Shown here piece after piece: positions 8,025-15,734 of a stretch of DNA of 64,000 nt. The stretch lies in contig CAWIXN010000004.1 in NCBI GenBank assembly GCA_963840095.1, forward strand, positions 62,001-126,000, given 5' to 3'. The DNA is from DATBGO01 sp963840095 (GTDB lineage Bacteria > Actinomycetota > Actinomycetes > Streptosporangiales > Streptosporangiaceae). Below the pieces are notes generated by a model. It did no database searches. It was given only the letters and a program-made list of their open reading frames with translations, and was not told the origin of the DNA. Made by a program: the position numbers and the translations under genes. The first letter of the stretch is position 1. Each line of letters opens with the position of its first letter.

Positions 8025-9131
8025 ATGCAGCAGCAGCCGCGGGATTTTTCCCTCCACGGAGCCGTTGACCTTGGCGCACGGCAGGCCGCGCAGCGCAGGC
8101 AGGCGGCCAGGCCAACGGGTAACGGCGAGACGCCGGACGACCAGTCGGGGAACGTGATCGAGGCAACCGACGATACGTTCAACACCCGCGTCATCGAGCG
8201 GTCGCGCCACGTTCCAGTTGTCCTCGACCTCTGGGCGGAGTGGTGCGGGCCGTGCAAGCAGCTCGGGCCGGTGCTCGAGAAGCTAGCCGACGAGGCTGAC
8301 GGCGAGTGGGTGCTCGCCAAGGTGGACGTCGACGCCAACCCCCAGCTGAGCGCGGCGCTCCAGGTCCAGAGCATCCCGATGGTCGTGGCGGTCGTCTCCG
8401 GCCAGATCGTCGAGGCCTTCCTCGGCGCCATGCCAGAGGCTCAGGTCAGGGAATGGCTTGGTGCCGTCATGCAGATCGCAGCCCAGCTGGGCCTGCCCGG
8501 CTACGGCGACGCTCCAGCAGACACCGACGCCGGCGGTCCCGGATCGGCGCAGGCTGGCGCCGCTGCGGGCGGACCGGCAGCAGGGCAGCAGGCCCGGCCC
8601 GGCCCTGGGCGGCCCGGCCCGCCGCGGCCGGGCCAGGCGCCTCCCGGACGGCCCGGAGCTGGACGGCCCGGAGCTGGACGGCCGGGCCCGGGCGGCGCTG
8701 AGCAGAGCGCTCTCACGGCCGATCCGGCCTTCGGCGAGGCGCAGCAGGCGATGGAGCGTGGCGACCTGGATGGCGCGGCCGCGGCATTCGAGAAGGTTCT
8801 TGCCGCCACGCCAGGACACCCGGTCGCTGCGATGGGCCTGGCCCAGGTGGACCTGATCAGGCGGGTGAACTCTTACGACCAGGCGAAGGTCCGGCAGGAG
8901 GCAGCCGATAATCCCGCCGATCCGGATGCCCAGGCTCGCGCCGCCGACATCGACGTGGCACTTGGCCGGATTGATGCCGGGTTCAACCGGCTCCTCGACA
9001 CCGTCCGGCGGACCTCAGGCGACGAGCGAAACCGCGCCCGGTCACATCTGGTCAGCCTGTTCAATGTCTTCCCGCCGAAGGACCAGCGGGTGGCGAAGGC
9101 CAGGGCCACCCTGTCCAGCCTGCTGTTCTGA
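8025..9131 (+). CDS. Thioredoxin-TPR co-chaperone (YbbN/CnoX-like)
   Basis: A 368-residue soluble protein. Residues about 45-155 form a thioredoxin domain with an intact WCGPC active site (Cys74, Cys77). A Gly/Pro/Arg-rich linker (about 175-230) with repeated GPGRPGP-like units follows, then a C-terminal helical TPR-like region (from DPAFGEAQQAMERGDLDGAAAAF). This layout is that of CnoX/YbbN, which protects proteins from oxidation and hands them to chaperones; in actinobacteria it is often annotated tetratricopeptide repeat protein. ATG 8025 has GGAG 7 nt upstream. It is monocistronic. Confidence 0.85.
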   Translation: MQQQPRDFSLHGAVDLGARQAAQRRQAARPTGNGETPDDQSGNVIEATDDTFNTRVIERSRHVPVVLDLWAEWCGPCKQLGPVLEKLADEADGEWVLAKVDVDANPQLSAALQVQSIPMVVAVVSGQIVEAFLGAMPEAQVREWLGAVMQIAAQLGLPGYGDAPADTDAGGPGSAQAGAAAGGPAAGQQARPGPGRPGPPRPGQAPPGRPGAGRPGAGRPGPGGAEQSALTADPAFGEAQQAMERGDLDGAAAAFEKVLAATPGHPVAAMGLAQVDLIRRVNSYDQAKVRQEAADNPADPDAQARAADIDVALGRIDAGFNRLLDTVRRTSGDERNRARSHLVSLFNVFPPKDQRVAKARATLSSLLF

Positions 9132-9172
9132 CTGCTGCGGGTCGCCCGTCAGCGGTCGGCGGGATGGTCCCG

Positions 9173-9850
9173 TCAGCGGGCGGCGGGATGGTCAGGGACC
9201 GCCTCGGCGAGCTGCTCTAGCGCGGGCAGCGCAGCCGCGAGCGCGGCCAGCTCGTCGCCGGTCAGCGTCAGCAGGCTCTCGCGCAGCAAGACGGTGCTCT
9301 CCTGCTTGATCCGCTCAAGAACCTCGCGGCCGCGCGGCGTGATATCGACCGTGCTGGCCCGGGCGTCGCCGGGCACCGCGCAGCGCTCCAGATAGCCGGC
9401 CTCCTCTAGGGCGCTGACCAGGCGAGTGAGGGTCGATGGCGCGATCCGTTCGGCTGCGGCCAGGTCACCGAGGCGCAACGGGCCCGCCTGCCAGACGGTA
9501 GCCAGCGCGGAGACCTTGGTAGGAGTGAGCCCGGCCAGTTCGTGCTTGCGCAGCCGCCTGGACAGCCGGGCGATCGCCACCCGCAGGCGCGCCACGTCGA
9601 TGGCGGGCGCGGGCGGATCGGGGGACGTGGCGGGCGTCGGCGGGTCGGGGGATAGCTGCGCGGCGGGATCGGGAGACGGCGCTGATATGCCGGTCTCGGC
9701 CGCGTGCGGCCGGCTGTCTGGCCGCGGGCCGGCGGGTGTCACCGGCCGGGCCGTGCTTGCGCTGGACACCCTTGAAGGGTACGTCGCACCTTGAACGGCC
9801 GGCTGACGCGGCGCTATCGGGGCGTCATTTGGCCTTATCGAGGCGGGCAT
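9173..9850 (-). CDS. MarR-family transcriptional regulator
   Basis: The C-terminal 140 residues form a MarR winged helix: GLTPTKVSALATVWQAGPLRLGDLAAAE, recognition region IAPSTLTRLVSALEEAGYLER, and a wing DARASTVDITPRGREVL. The preceding 85 residues are Ser/Thr/Pro-rich and low complexity, so the true start may be the GTG at 9595, which gives a normal 140-residue MarR. Its target is unknown. It lies between the thioredoxin-TPR gene (convergent) and yqgE (divergent). Confidence 0.8.
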   Translation of the reverse strand: MPASIRPNDAPIAPRQPAVQGATYPSRVSSASTARPVTPAGPRPDSRPHAAETGISAPSPDPAAQLSPDPPTPATSPDPPAPAIDVARLRVAIARLSRRLRKHELAGLTPTKVSALATVWQAGPLRLGDLAAAERIAPSTLTRLVSALEEAGYLERCAVPGDARASTVDITPRGREVLERIKQESTVLLRESLLTLTGDELAALAAALPALEQLAEAVPDHPAAR

Positions 9851-9887
9851 TCTGCGAAGAGCTCGGATCCTGGCGCATCATTGAAGC

Positions 9888-10463
9888 ATGCAGGATGATT
9901 CCATGGGCGGTCGGCTGCTCGTGGCTACTCCGTTGCTCGGAGACCCGAACTTCCGGCGCACCGTCATCCTGATTGTCGAGGATGAGCCGGAGGAGGGAAC
10001 TCTCGGCGTCGTGCTGAACCGGCCCACCGAGGTCCCGGTCGGCCAGGTGCTTGAATCGTGGACGGAACTCGTGACCGGGCCGTCGGTGGTCTTCAAGGGC
10101 GGCCCCGTCTCGCCGAACAGCGCCCTGGCCCTCGCCCTGGCGCGGGGCGAGGACGAGCCGGTCGGCTGGCGGTCGCTGGACGGCTCGCCCGTGATGTCAA
10201 GGATCGGGCTGGTCGACCTGGAGGCGCCGCCCGAGTTGCTGGCCGGAGGGATCACGTCGTTCCGGGTCTTCGCTGGTTACGCGGGATGGGGCCCTGGTCA
10301 GCTGCAGGCGGAGATCGACGAGGGGGCCTGGTACCTGCTGTCCGCGGAGCCTGCCGACGCGTTCTTCAACCGGCCGGAACGGCTCTGGCCTGCGGTGCTC
10401 CGCCGCCAGGGCGGGGTGATGGCGCTCATGGCCACCTATCCCGATGATCCCGCGCTGAACTGA
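9888..10463 (+). CDS. YqgE/AlgH family protein (UPF0301)
   Basis: A 191-residue member of the YqgE/AlgH family, whose biochemical role is not settled. Family features are GRLLVATPLLGDPNFRRTVILIVED near the N-terminus, GVVLNRPT, the glycine-rich FKGGPVSPNSALALA, and FAGYAGWGPGQLQAEI. The length is normal. ATG 9888 gives a five-residue extension before the conserved GGRLL. Confidence 0.9.
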   Translation: MQDDSMGGRLLVATPLLGDPNFRRTVILIVEDEPEEGTLGVVLNRPTEVPVGQVLESWTELVTGPSVVFKGGPVSPNSALALALARGEDEPVGWRSLDGSPVMSRIGLVDLEAPPELLAGGITSFRVFAGYAGWGPGQLQAEIDEGAWYLLSAEPADAFFNRPERLWPAVLRRQGGVMALMATYPDDPALN

Positions 10464-10563
10464 GGCTGGCGCCCGGCCCTCGTTTCGCCTCCTGCAGCTG
10501 GGCTCCGGCCAGGATCGGGCTTACGGTTGCGGCCGGCTCCCGGGCGGGTTTGTCGCGGCGGCG

Positions 10564-10569
10564 TAGACT
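10564..10569 (+). promoter_or_regulatory. -10 hexamer TAGACT of a leaderless promoter
   Basis: TAGACT ends 8 nt before the GTG start of the DUF3039 gene, fitting a transcript that starts at or near the start codon. Confidence 0.5.
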
Positions 10570-10577
10570 CGCCTCTT

Positions 10578-10835
10578 GTGAGTACAGAAGTCCTGCCGGA
10601 CAGCACCGTCCGCGAACAGACCGATACCCGCCCTGATCTGTCGACCGGCGACGGCGACCACGAGCGGTTTGCCCACTACGTCCAGAAGGACAAGATCGTC
10701 GACAGCGCCGTGACCGGCACCCCGGTCGTCGCGTTGTGCGGCAAGGTGTGGGTGCCGAGCCGGGACCCTAAGCGCTACCCGGTCTGCCCGGAATGCAAGG
10801 AAATCTTCGAGTCACTGCCCGAAGGCGACGACTAA
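10578..10835 (+). CDS. DUF3039 family protein
   Basis: An 85-residue actinobacterial protein of unknown function. It shows the conserved core ERFAHYVQKDKIVDSAVTG, ALCGKVWVPSRDPKRYP and CPECKEIFESL. The paired cysteines (Cys in ALCGKVW and the CPEC motif) suggest a small zinc site. The GTG start follows a TAGACT hexamer by 8 nt. The same gene lies near pncB in other actinobacteria. Confidence 0.85.
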   Translation: MSTEVLPDSTVREQTDTRPDLSTGDGDHERFAHYVQKDKIVDSAVTGTPVVALCGKVWVPSRDPKRYPVCPECKEIFESLPEGDD

Positions 10836-10840
10836 GCCCG

Positions 10841-11413
10841 CTAGGCGGAGGCCGGGGCCAGTTCGACTCCCTCGGCCCGCATCTCGCTGAGTGCCGCTTC
10901 CGAGGTAGCCGGTGACACTCCCGCGGTGAGGCCGACCAGGAGGCGGGTCCGCAGGCCGGCCGCGACCGCGTCCCTGGCGGTCGCCCGTACGCAGTAGTCG
11001 GTGGCGATCCCGGCGATGTCGATGGCGGCCACGCCGCGTTCGCGCAGCCAGTCGGCGAGCGGCAGGCCGCCGCAGTCCCGGCCCTCGAATCCGCTATAGG
11101 CGGCGGCGTGCTCGCCTTTCAGGAAGACCGCCTCGAGCCGACCGGTGTCCAGGTCCGGATGGAAATCGGCGCCGGGAGTTCCCGCTACGCAGTGCGGCGG
11201 CCAGGAATCGACGAAATCGGGTGCCGCGGCGAAATGCCCGCCGGGATCGATGTGATGATCCTTGGTCGCCACGATGTGCGCGTAGCCGCCACTGCCCGGC
11301 CCGGCCAGGTATGCGCTGATCGCCCTGGCGACATCGGCGCCGCCGGTCACGGCGAGCGATCCGCCTTCGCAGAAATCGTTCTGCACGTCGACGATCACCA
11401 GCGCCCGAGCCAT
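10841..11413 (-). CDS. pncA: Nicotinamidase / isochorismatase-family hydrolase
   Basis: Deamidates nicotinamide to nicotinate for NAD salvage. The 190-residue protein has the catalytic Asp in ALVIVDVQNDFCEGGSLAV, metal-binding His in TKDHHIDPGGHFA, the Lys in VFLKGEHAAAYSGFEG and the nucleophilic Cys in IATDYCVRATARDA. ATG 11413 is chosen because TAGGCT lies 7 nt upstream. The next gene on the same strand upstream is pncB, which uses the nicotinate product, so the two salvage steps are neighbours, although pncA has its own promoter. Confidence 0.92.
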   Translation of the reverse strand: MARALVIVDVQNDFCEGGSLAVTGGADVARAISAYLAGPGSGGYAHIVATKDHHIDPGGHFAAAPDFVDSWPPHCVAGTPGADFHPDLDTGRLEAVFLKGEHAAAYSGFEGRDCGGLPLADWLRERGVAAIDIAGIATDYCVRATARDAVAAGLRTRLLVGLTAGVSPATSEAALSEMRAEGVELAPASA

Positions 11414-11420
11414 ATCGCCT

Positions 11421-11426
11421 AGCCTA
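11421..11426 (-). promoter_or_regulatory. -10 hexamer TAGGCT of pncA
   Basis: TAGGCT ends 7 nt before the pncA ATG; a leaderless start is likely. Confidence 0.5.
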
Positions 11427-11517
11427 GCCAGATTTGACGCCGCTGCTCTGACCCGAGCGTGCGGGGGGTCAGCTGACGTCGGCCGGGTGCCGGTCACGCC
11501 AGCTGACTGGGCCGGGC

Positions 11518-12882
11518 TCAGGCGTCGGCGTCGGGCAGAGAACGGTCATCTGGGCTGAAAATGGTAGGTATCGCCGGGTAGCCGCGCGACAGCTGCAGCG
11601 CATGGACGGGCAGTTCGGCCACCGCCTCGCGGTGGCGGGCCCGGGCCGCCTCGAGCGGCTCGGCGCCGACGATCTCCCCGGCCCGCACGAGCGGGCGCAG
11701 CAGCACCCGGTCGGCCGGGGCCGGGGCGGGCGGCTCGGTCAGCACCAGTTCAGCCGCGGCCGCTCCGCCTGCGTCGCGGTGGCGGACGGCCCATTTGCGG
11801 CCGCCACGGCCGGGCTTGCCCACGGAGCGCTTGGCCACCGCGCGCAGCGGCGCGGACGGCTCGGTGCCTTGCGCCCTCGCCACCAGCTTGTACACCAGGG
11901 CCGCGGTGGGAGCGCCTGATCCGGTAACCAGCGAGGTGCCGACCCCGTAGCCGTCGACCGGGGTGGCCGCCAGCGCGGCGATCGAGTATTCGTCCAGGTC
12001 ACCGGTGAGCACGATGCGCGTCTGCGGCGCGCCGAGCGAGTCGAGGAGGGCCCGCACCTGACGGGCCACCACCGGGAGGTCGCCGCTGTCGATCCGGACC
12101 GCCCCGAGCCGGGAGCCGGCCAGTTCCACCGCCGTCCGCACCGCATCGGCCACGTCATAGGTATCGACCAGCAGGGTGGTGTCGGTGCCCAGCGCGTCGA
12201 GCTGGGCGGCGAACGCCTCCCGCTCGCTGTCATGCGCCAGCGAGAACGCATGCCCGGCGGTGCCGCTGGTCGGGATCCCGTAGTCGCGACCTGCCCGCAG
12301 GTTGGAGGTGGAAGCGAAGCCTGCGATGTAGGCGGCCCGGGCGCTGGCGACGGCGGCGAGCTCGTGCGTCCGCCGCGAGCCCATCTCGATCAGCGGCCTG
12401 CCGTCGGCCGCTGTCACCATGCGGGATGCCGCGGAGGCAATGGCGCAATCATGATTAAGGATCGACAGGACCAGGGTCTCCAGGATGACGGTTTCGGCGA
12501 AGGTGCCCTCGACCACCAGGATCGGCGAGCCAGGAAAATAGCAGTCGCCCTCCGCGTAGCCCCAGATGTCCCCGCGGAAGGCGTACGACTCCAGGTACCG
12601 CAGGGTGGGCTCGTCGGCGATGCCGCACTTCCGCACGAACTCCAGTTCCGCTTCGCCGAACCTGAACCGCTGGAGCGCGTCCAGCAGCCGCCCGGTGCCC
12701 GCCACCAGGCCATAGCGCCTGCCATTGGGCAGGTGGCGGGCGAATACCTCGAAGACGGCCCGCTCCTGCGCTGCCCCGCTTCGCAGAGCGGCGCGCAGCA
12801 TCGTTAGCTCGTAGTGATCGGTGAGCAGGCCGGTACTAAGGGCGGCGGGCGGGGGGCCTGCGGCGCCGGGGTTGGCAGTCAC
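11518..12882 (-). CDS. pncB: Nicotinate phosphoribosyltransferase
   Basis: Converts nicotinate and PRPP to nicotinate mononucleotide with ATP, the committing step of the Preiss-Handler NAD route. The 454-residue protein shows LLTDHYELTMLRAALRSG, FEVFARHLPNGRRYGLVAGTGR, IEMGSRRTHE, GTAGHAFSLAHDSE, and the phosphate-binding RIDSGDLPVV and LTGDLDEYSI. Length is normal for the family. In actinobacteria pncB stands divergent from clpS, exactly as here. Confidence 0.93.
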   Translation of the reverse strand: MTANPGAAGPPPAALSTGLLTDHYELTMLRAALRSGAAQERAVFEVFARHLPNGRRYGLVAGTGRLLDALQRFRFGEAELEFVRKCGIADEPTLRYLESYAFRGDIWGYAEGDCYFPGSPILVVEGTFAETVILETLVLSILNHDCAIASAASRMVTAADGRPLIEMGSRRTHELAAVASARAAYIAGFASTSNLRAGRDYGIPTSGTAGHAFSLAHDSEREAFAAQLDALGTDTTLLVDTYDVADAVRTAVELAGSRLGAVRIDSGDLPVVARQVRALLDSLGAPQTRIVLTGDLDEYSIAALAATPVDGYGVGTSLVTGSGAPTAALVYKLVARAQGTEPSAPLRAVAKRSVGKPGRGGRKWAVRHRDAGGAAAAELVLTEPPAPAPADRVLLRPLVRAGEIVGAEPLEAARARHREAVAELPVHALQLSRGYPAIPTIFSPDDRSLPDADA

Positions 12883-12953
12883 GGGGGGAAGCCTACGGGC
12901 CGGTCAGGCTGCTCGGCTCAGCTGGTCCTGCGACGATATGGGGTAGCGCGGTG

Positions 12954-13061
12954 ATGTCGTCAGTGACCGCCTGGGTATCGGAGCCGGTGCGACGGATCGC
13001 CCAGGGTGAGCCGACTGTGGTGCAGATCCGTCGTACTGGCAAAGTGGAAGACTATGACTGA
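12954..13061 (+). CDS. Candidate 35-residue small ORF before clpS
   Basis: ATG to TGA, 35 codons, encoding MSSVTAWVSEPVRRIAQGEP... and ending GKVEDYD. It stops 16 nt before the clpS start, and the clpS ribosome site overlaps its stop region. Third-position GC is about 70%, lower than neighbours but above random for this spacing. It is not a family I recognise; it could be a real small protein, a translated leader or chance. Confidence 0.3.
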   Translation: MSSVTAWVSEPVRRIAQGEPTVVQIRRTGKVEDYD

Positions 13062-13077
13062 GGGGAGGTGACTGCCG

Positions 13078-13368
13078 GTGAGCGTGGCACCTGTTGAGGT
13101 TGACCAGCCGGAGACCGGCCAGAAGGCGGTCCCCGACTCACCATGGGTCACTATCGTGTGGAACGACCCGGTCAACCTGATGTCATACGTGACGTATGTG
13201 TTCCAGACCGTTTTCGGCTACGCAAAGCCGAAAGCCGAGAAACTCATGCTCGACGTGCACCACAAGGGCAAGGCAGTGGTCTCGTCCGGGGCCCGCGAGG
13301 CAATGGAGCGGGACGCCGAGACCCTGCACGGCTACGGATTGTGGGCCACGGTGAGTCACGACTCGTGA
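13078..13368 (+). CDS. clpS: ATP-dependent Clp protease adaptor ClpS
   Basis: N-degron adaptor that delivers substrates to ClpC/ClpP. Of 96 residues, the first 22 are flexible and then the core begins WVTIVWNDPVNLMSYVTYVFQTVFGY, with the substrate-pocket Asn-Asp pair, followed by KAEKLMLDVHHKGKAVV and an ending helix REAMERDAETLHGYGLWATV. The GTG start follows GGGGAGG. Its stop overlaps the next start in GTGA, so clpS and the DUF2017 gene are coupled. Confidence 0.95.
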   Translation: MSVAPVEVDQPETGQKAVPDSPWVTIVWNDPVNLMSYVTYVFQTVFGYAKPKAEKLMLDVHHKGKAVVSSGAREAMERDAETLHGYGLWATVSHDS

Positions 13369-13964
13369 GCGACGATGAGGGAGAGGCCGTGGCGGCGTTC
13401 CGTGCCGCGTCGGGCGGGGTGACCGCGCGGTTCGCCGCGGCCCAGGCGACCATCATCCGCGACCTGGTCGGCCAGGTAGCCGAGCTGGTCTCCGACGATA
13501 TGCCGGACGAGGACACCGCGGCGGGCAGCGGCAGCGCCGCGGCTGATCTCGCCTCGCAGCTCGGCGTCAGCGAGGCCACCGAGCTGCCAGATGACCCGGT
13601 GCTGGCCCGGCTGCTGCCCGACGCCTACAGCGACGACGCGGAAGCGTCGGGTGAGTTTCGCCGGTACACCGAGCAGGGCCTGCGGTCGGCCAAGGTTGCC
13701 GCGGCCCGTACGGTCCTGGCCACCCTGCCGCCGTCGGGCGGGAAGGTCCGGCTATCCGAGCCGGAGGCGCAGGCGTGGCTGCGCGCCCTCAACGACGTCA
13801 GGCTCGCCCTCAGCGTCCGCCTTGGGATCACCGATGAGCTCGGCGAGGCCGAAGACGACCTCGCGACGGACGAGCCCGCGGCCGACGAGCCCCGGGCTGC
13901 CTATCTGTGGGTGTACCAGTGGCTGGCGATCCTCCAGGAGAGCCTGGTCGAGGCGCTTTCCTGA
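13365..13964 (+). CDS. DUF2017 family protein
   Basis: A 199-residue acidic helical protein that regularly follows clpS in actinobacteria; its role is unknown. The C-terminal half is the conserved part: LSEPEAQAWLRALNDVRLALSVRLGI and AYLWVYQWLAILQESLVEAL. The GTG overlaps the clpS stop by three bases, showing translational coupling; the frame upstream of it belongs to clpS in another phase. Confidence 0.85.
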   Translation: MSDDEGEAVAAFRAASGGVTARFAAAQATIIRDLVGQVAELVSDDMPDEDTAAGSGSAAADLASQLGVSEATELPDDPVLARLLPDAYSDDAEASGEFRRYTEQGLRSAKVAAARTVLATLPPSGGKVRLSEPEAQAWLRALNDVRLALSVRLGITDELGEAEDDLATDEPAADEPRAAYLWVYQWLAILQESLVEALS

Positions 13965-13975
13965 TCGGGGCGGGT

Positions 13976-13981
13976 TACGCT
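13976..13981 (+). promoter_or_regulatory. -10 hexamer TACGCT of mec
   Basis: TACGCT ends 7 nt before the mec ATG, consistent with a leaderless transcript starting the cysteine gene set. Confidence 0.45.
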
Positions 13982-13988
13982 CGCGGGC

Positions 13989-14399
13989 ATGCTGACGATA
14001 AGCCGCGCGCTGCAGGCGGAGATTGTGACCCACGCCAGGACCGACCACCCGGACGAGGCGTGCGGGGTGATCGCGGGACCAGCCGGCCGCGACCGGCCGG
14101 AGCGGTTCATCCCCATGACCAACGCGGAACGGTCGCCGACGTTCTACCGGTTCGACTCGATGGAGCAGCTGAAGGTGTGGCGGGAGATGGACGAGCGGGA
14201 TGAGGAGCCGGTCGTCATCTATCACTCGCACAGCGCGACGGAGGCCTACCCGTCGCGCACCGACATCGCCTACGCGAGCGAGCCGGGAGCGCACTATGTG
14301 CTGGTTTCCACCCGGGATGCGGCGGACCCGGAATTCCGCTCGTTTCGCATCGTGGACGGGACGGTGACCGAGGAGGAGGTCCGCATCACGCCGGAATGA
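13989..14399 (+). CDS. mec: JAMM/MPN+ metalloprotease acting on CysO (Mec-like)
   Basis: Zinc-dependent isopeptidase-like enzyme. In Mycobacterium tuberculosis Mec releases cysteine from the CysO C-terminus. The 136-residue protein has the catalytic Glu in DEACGVIAG and the JAMM metal motif HSHSATEAYPSRTDIAYA (His-X-His-X10-Asp). Next come cysO and cysM, the other parts of the same pathway. Because the CysO here ends in GGAS, this protease may also trim the last two residues, as known for the QbsD/QbsE pair; that is inference. Confidence 0.92.
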   Translation: MLTISRALQAEIVTHARTDHPDEACGVIAGPAGRDRPERFIPMTNAERSPTFYRFDSMEQLKVWREMDERDEEPVVIYHSHSATEAYPSRTDIAYASEPGAHYVLVSTRDAADPEFRSFRIVDGTVTEEEVRITPE

Positions 14400-14486
14400 T
14401 CCCGGCCGGCCGCCGGTTGCACGCAAGAGGCAGCAGGGCAGTGTTAACCGAGACCTGGTTCCACCCATACCTGGAGAGCATCACCC

Positions 14487-14765
14487 ATGTCCATTGAGGT
14501 CCGCATCCCGACGATCCTGCGCAGCTACACCGGCGGGGCCAAGTCGGTGGAAGGCTCAGGCGACACGCTCGCCGATCTCCTGTCGGATCTGGAGGCGCGG
14601 CATGCTGGCCTGCGCGACCGGCTGGTGGACGACGGTGGCCTGCGGCGCTTCGTCAACGTCTACCTGAACGACGAGGACGTCCGGTTCCTCGGCGGCCTCG
14701 ACGCCCCGGTCGCCGATGGTGACACGGTCACCGTGCTCCCGGCCGTCGCTGGCGGGGCCAGCTGA
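14487..14765 (+). CDS. cysO: Sulfur-carrier protein CysO (MoaD/ThiS family), C-terminally extended
   Basis: Ubiquitin-like sulfur carrier, 92 residues. As a C-terminal thiocarboxylate it donates sulfur to the CysM-bound intermediate. The beta-grasp fold is evident: VRIPTILRSYTGGAKSV, GDTLADLLSDLEARH, FVNVYLNDEDVRFLGGLDAPVADGDTVTVLPAVAGG. Mature carriers end at the diglycine, but here Ala-Ser follows before the stop (GGAS), so activation should need prior removal of two residues. ATG 14487 lies 87 nt after mec. Confidence 0.92.
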   Translation: MSIEVRIPTILRSYTGGAKSVEGSGDTLADLLSDLEARHAGLRDRLVDDGGLRRFVNVYLNDEDVRFLGGLDAPVADGDTVTVLPAVAGGAS

Positions 14766-14786
14766 CCCGCGGCTGGCGGGGGCCTG

Positions 14787-15734
14787 ATGCGTTACGACTC
14801 GCTACTGGACTCGGTTGGCCATACGCCGCTGGTCGGGCTGCCCGGCCTGTCGCCAGGCGGCGAGACCCGGCTGTGGGCCAAGCTCGAGGACCGGAACCCG
14901 ACCGGCTCGGTCAAGGACCGGGCGGCGTTCTTCATGGTGGCCCAGGCAGAGAAGGACGGACTGCTCGGCCCGGGGGCCACGCTGCTGGAGCCGACGTCGG
15001 GTAACACCGGCATCTCGCTGGCCCTGGTCGCGAAGCTGCGCGGCTACCGGCTGATCTGCGTGATGCCGGAGAACACCTCGGCCGAGCGCAGGCAGCTACT
15101 GGAGATGTACGGCGCCTCGGTTATCTCCTCGCCCGCGGCGGGCGGGTCCAACGAGGCGGTCCGGGTCGCCAAGCAGCTCGCGGCGGAGAACCCGGACTGG
15201 GTGATGCTCTACCAGTACGGCAACGAGGCCAACGCGCGCGCGCATTACGAGACCACCGGACCCGAGCTGCTGGCCGATCTGCCGGAGATCACCCACTTCG
15301 TAGCCGGGCTCGGCACCTCAGGCACGCTGATGGGCACCGGAAGGTACCTGCGCGAGCAGGTCCCGGGCGTGCAGATCGTCGCGGCGGAACCGCGGTACGG
15401 CGAGCTCGTCTACGGGCTGCGCAACATGGACGAGGGCTTCGTGCCCGAGCTGTACGACGAGTCGGTGCTGACCTCGAGGTTCTCGGTGTCGTCCACGGAC
15501 GCGCTGCGCCGGACCAGGCAGCTGCTCGAGGTGGAGGGCATATTCGCGGGCATCTCGTCCGGATGCACGCTGCACGCCGCCCTGGCGCTGGCCGCGAAGG
15601 CGCACTCGGCCGGGCAGCGGGCCGACATCGCGGTCGTGATCGCGGACGCTGGCTGGCGGTACCTGTCCACCGGGGCCTACGCGGGGACGCTGGACGAGGC
15701 GCAGGAGAGGCTGGAAGGCCAGCTATGGGCGTAA
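14787..15734 (+). CDS. cysM: CysO-dependent cysteine synthase CysM
   Basis: PLP enzyme that condenses O-phosphoserine with CysO thiocarboxylate. Visible are the PLP lysine in NPTGSVKDRAAFFM, the substrate loop EPTSGNTGISLAL, the phosphate-binding GLGTSGTLMGTGRYL and FAGISSGCTLHAALALA near the end. The 315-residue length fits CysM. It starts 21 nt after cysO and is part of the same unit. Confidence 0.93.
   Translation: MRYDSLLDSVGHTPLVGLPGLSPGGETRLWAKLEDRNPTGSVKDRAAFFMVAQAEKDGLLGPGATLLEPTSGNTGISLALVAKLRGYRLICVMPENTSAERRQLLEMYGASVISSPAAGGSNEAVRVAKQLAAENPDWVMLYQYGNEANARAHYETTGPELLADLPEITHFVAGLGTSGTLMGTGRYLREQVPGVQIVAAEPRYGELVYGLRNMDEGFVPELYDESVLTSRFSVSSTDALRRTRQLLEVEGIFAGISSGCTLHAALALAAKAHSAGQRADIAVVIADAGWRYLSTGAYAGTLDEAQERLEGQLWA

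Noticed and set aside
9770..9800. CTTGAAGGGTACGTCGCACCTTGAA as a MarR operator
   Set aside because: The two TTGAA parts are direct, not inverted, repeats and lie inside the uncertain N-terminal coding region; too weak to call.
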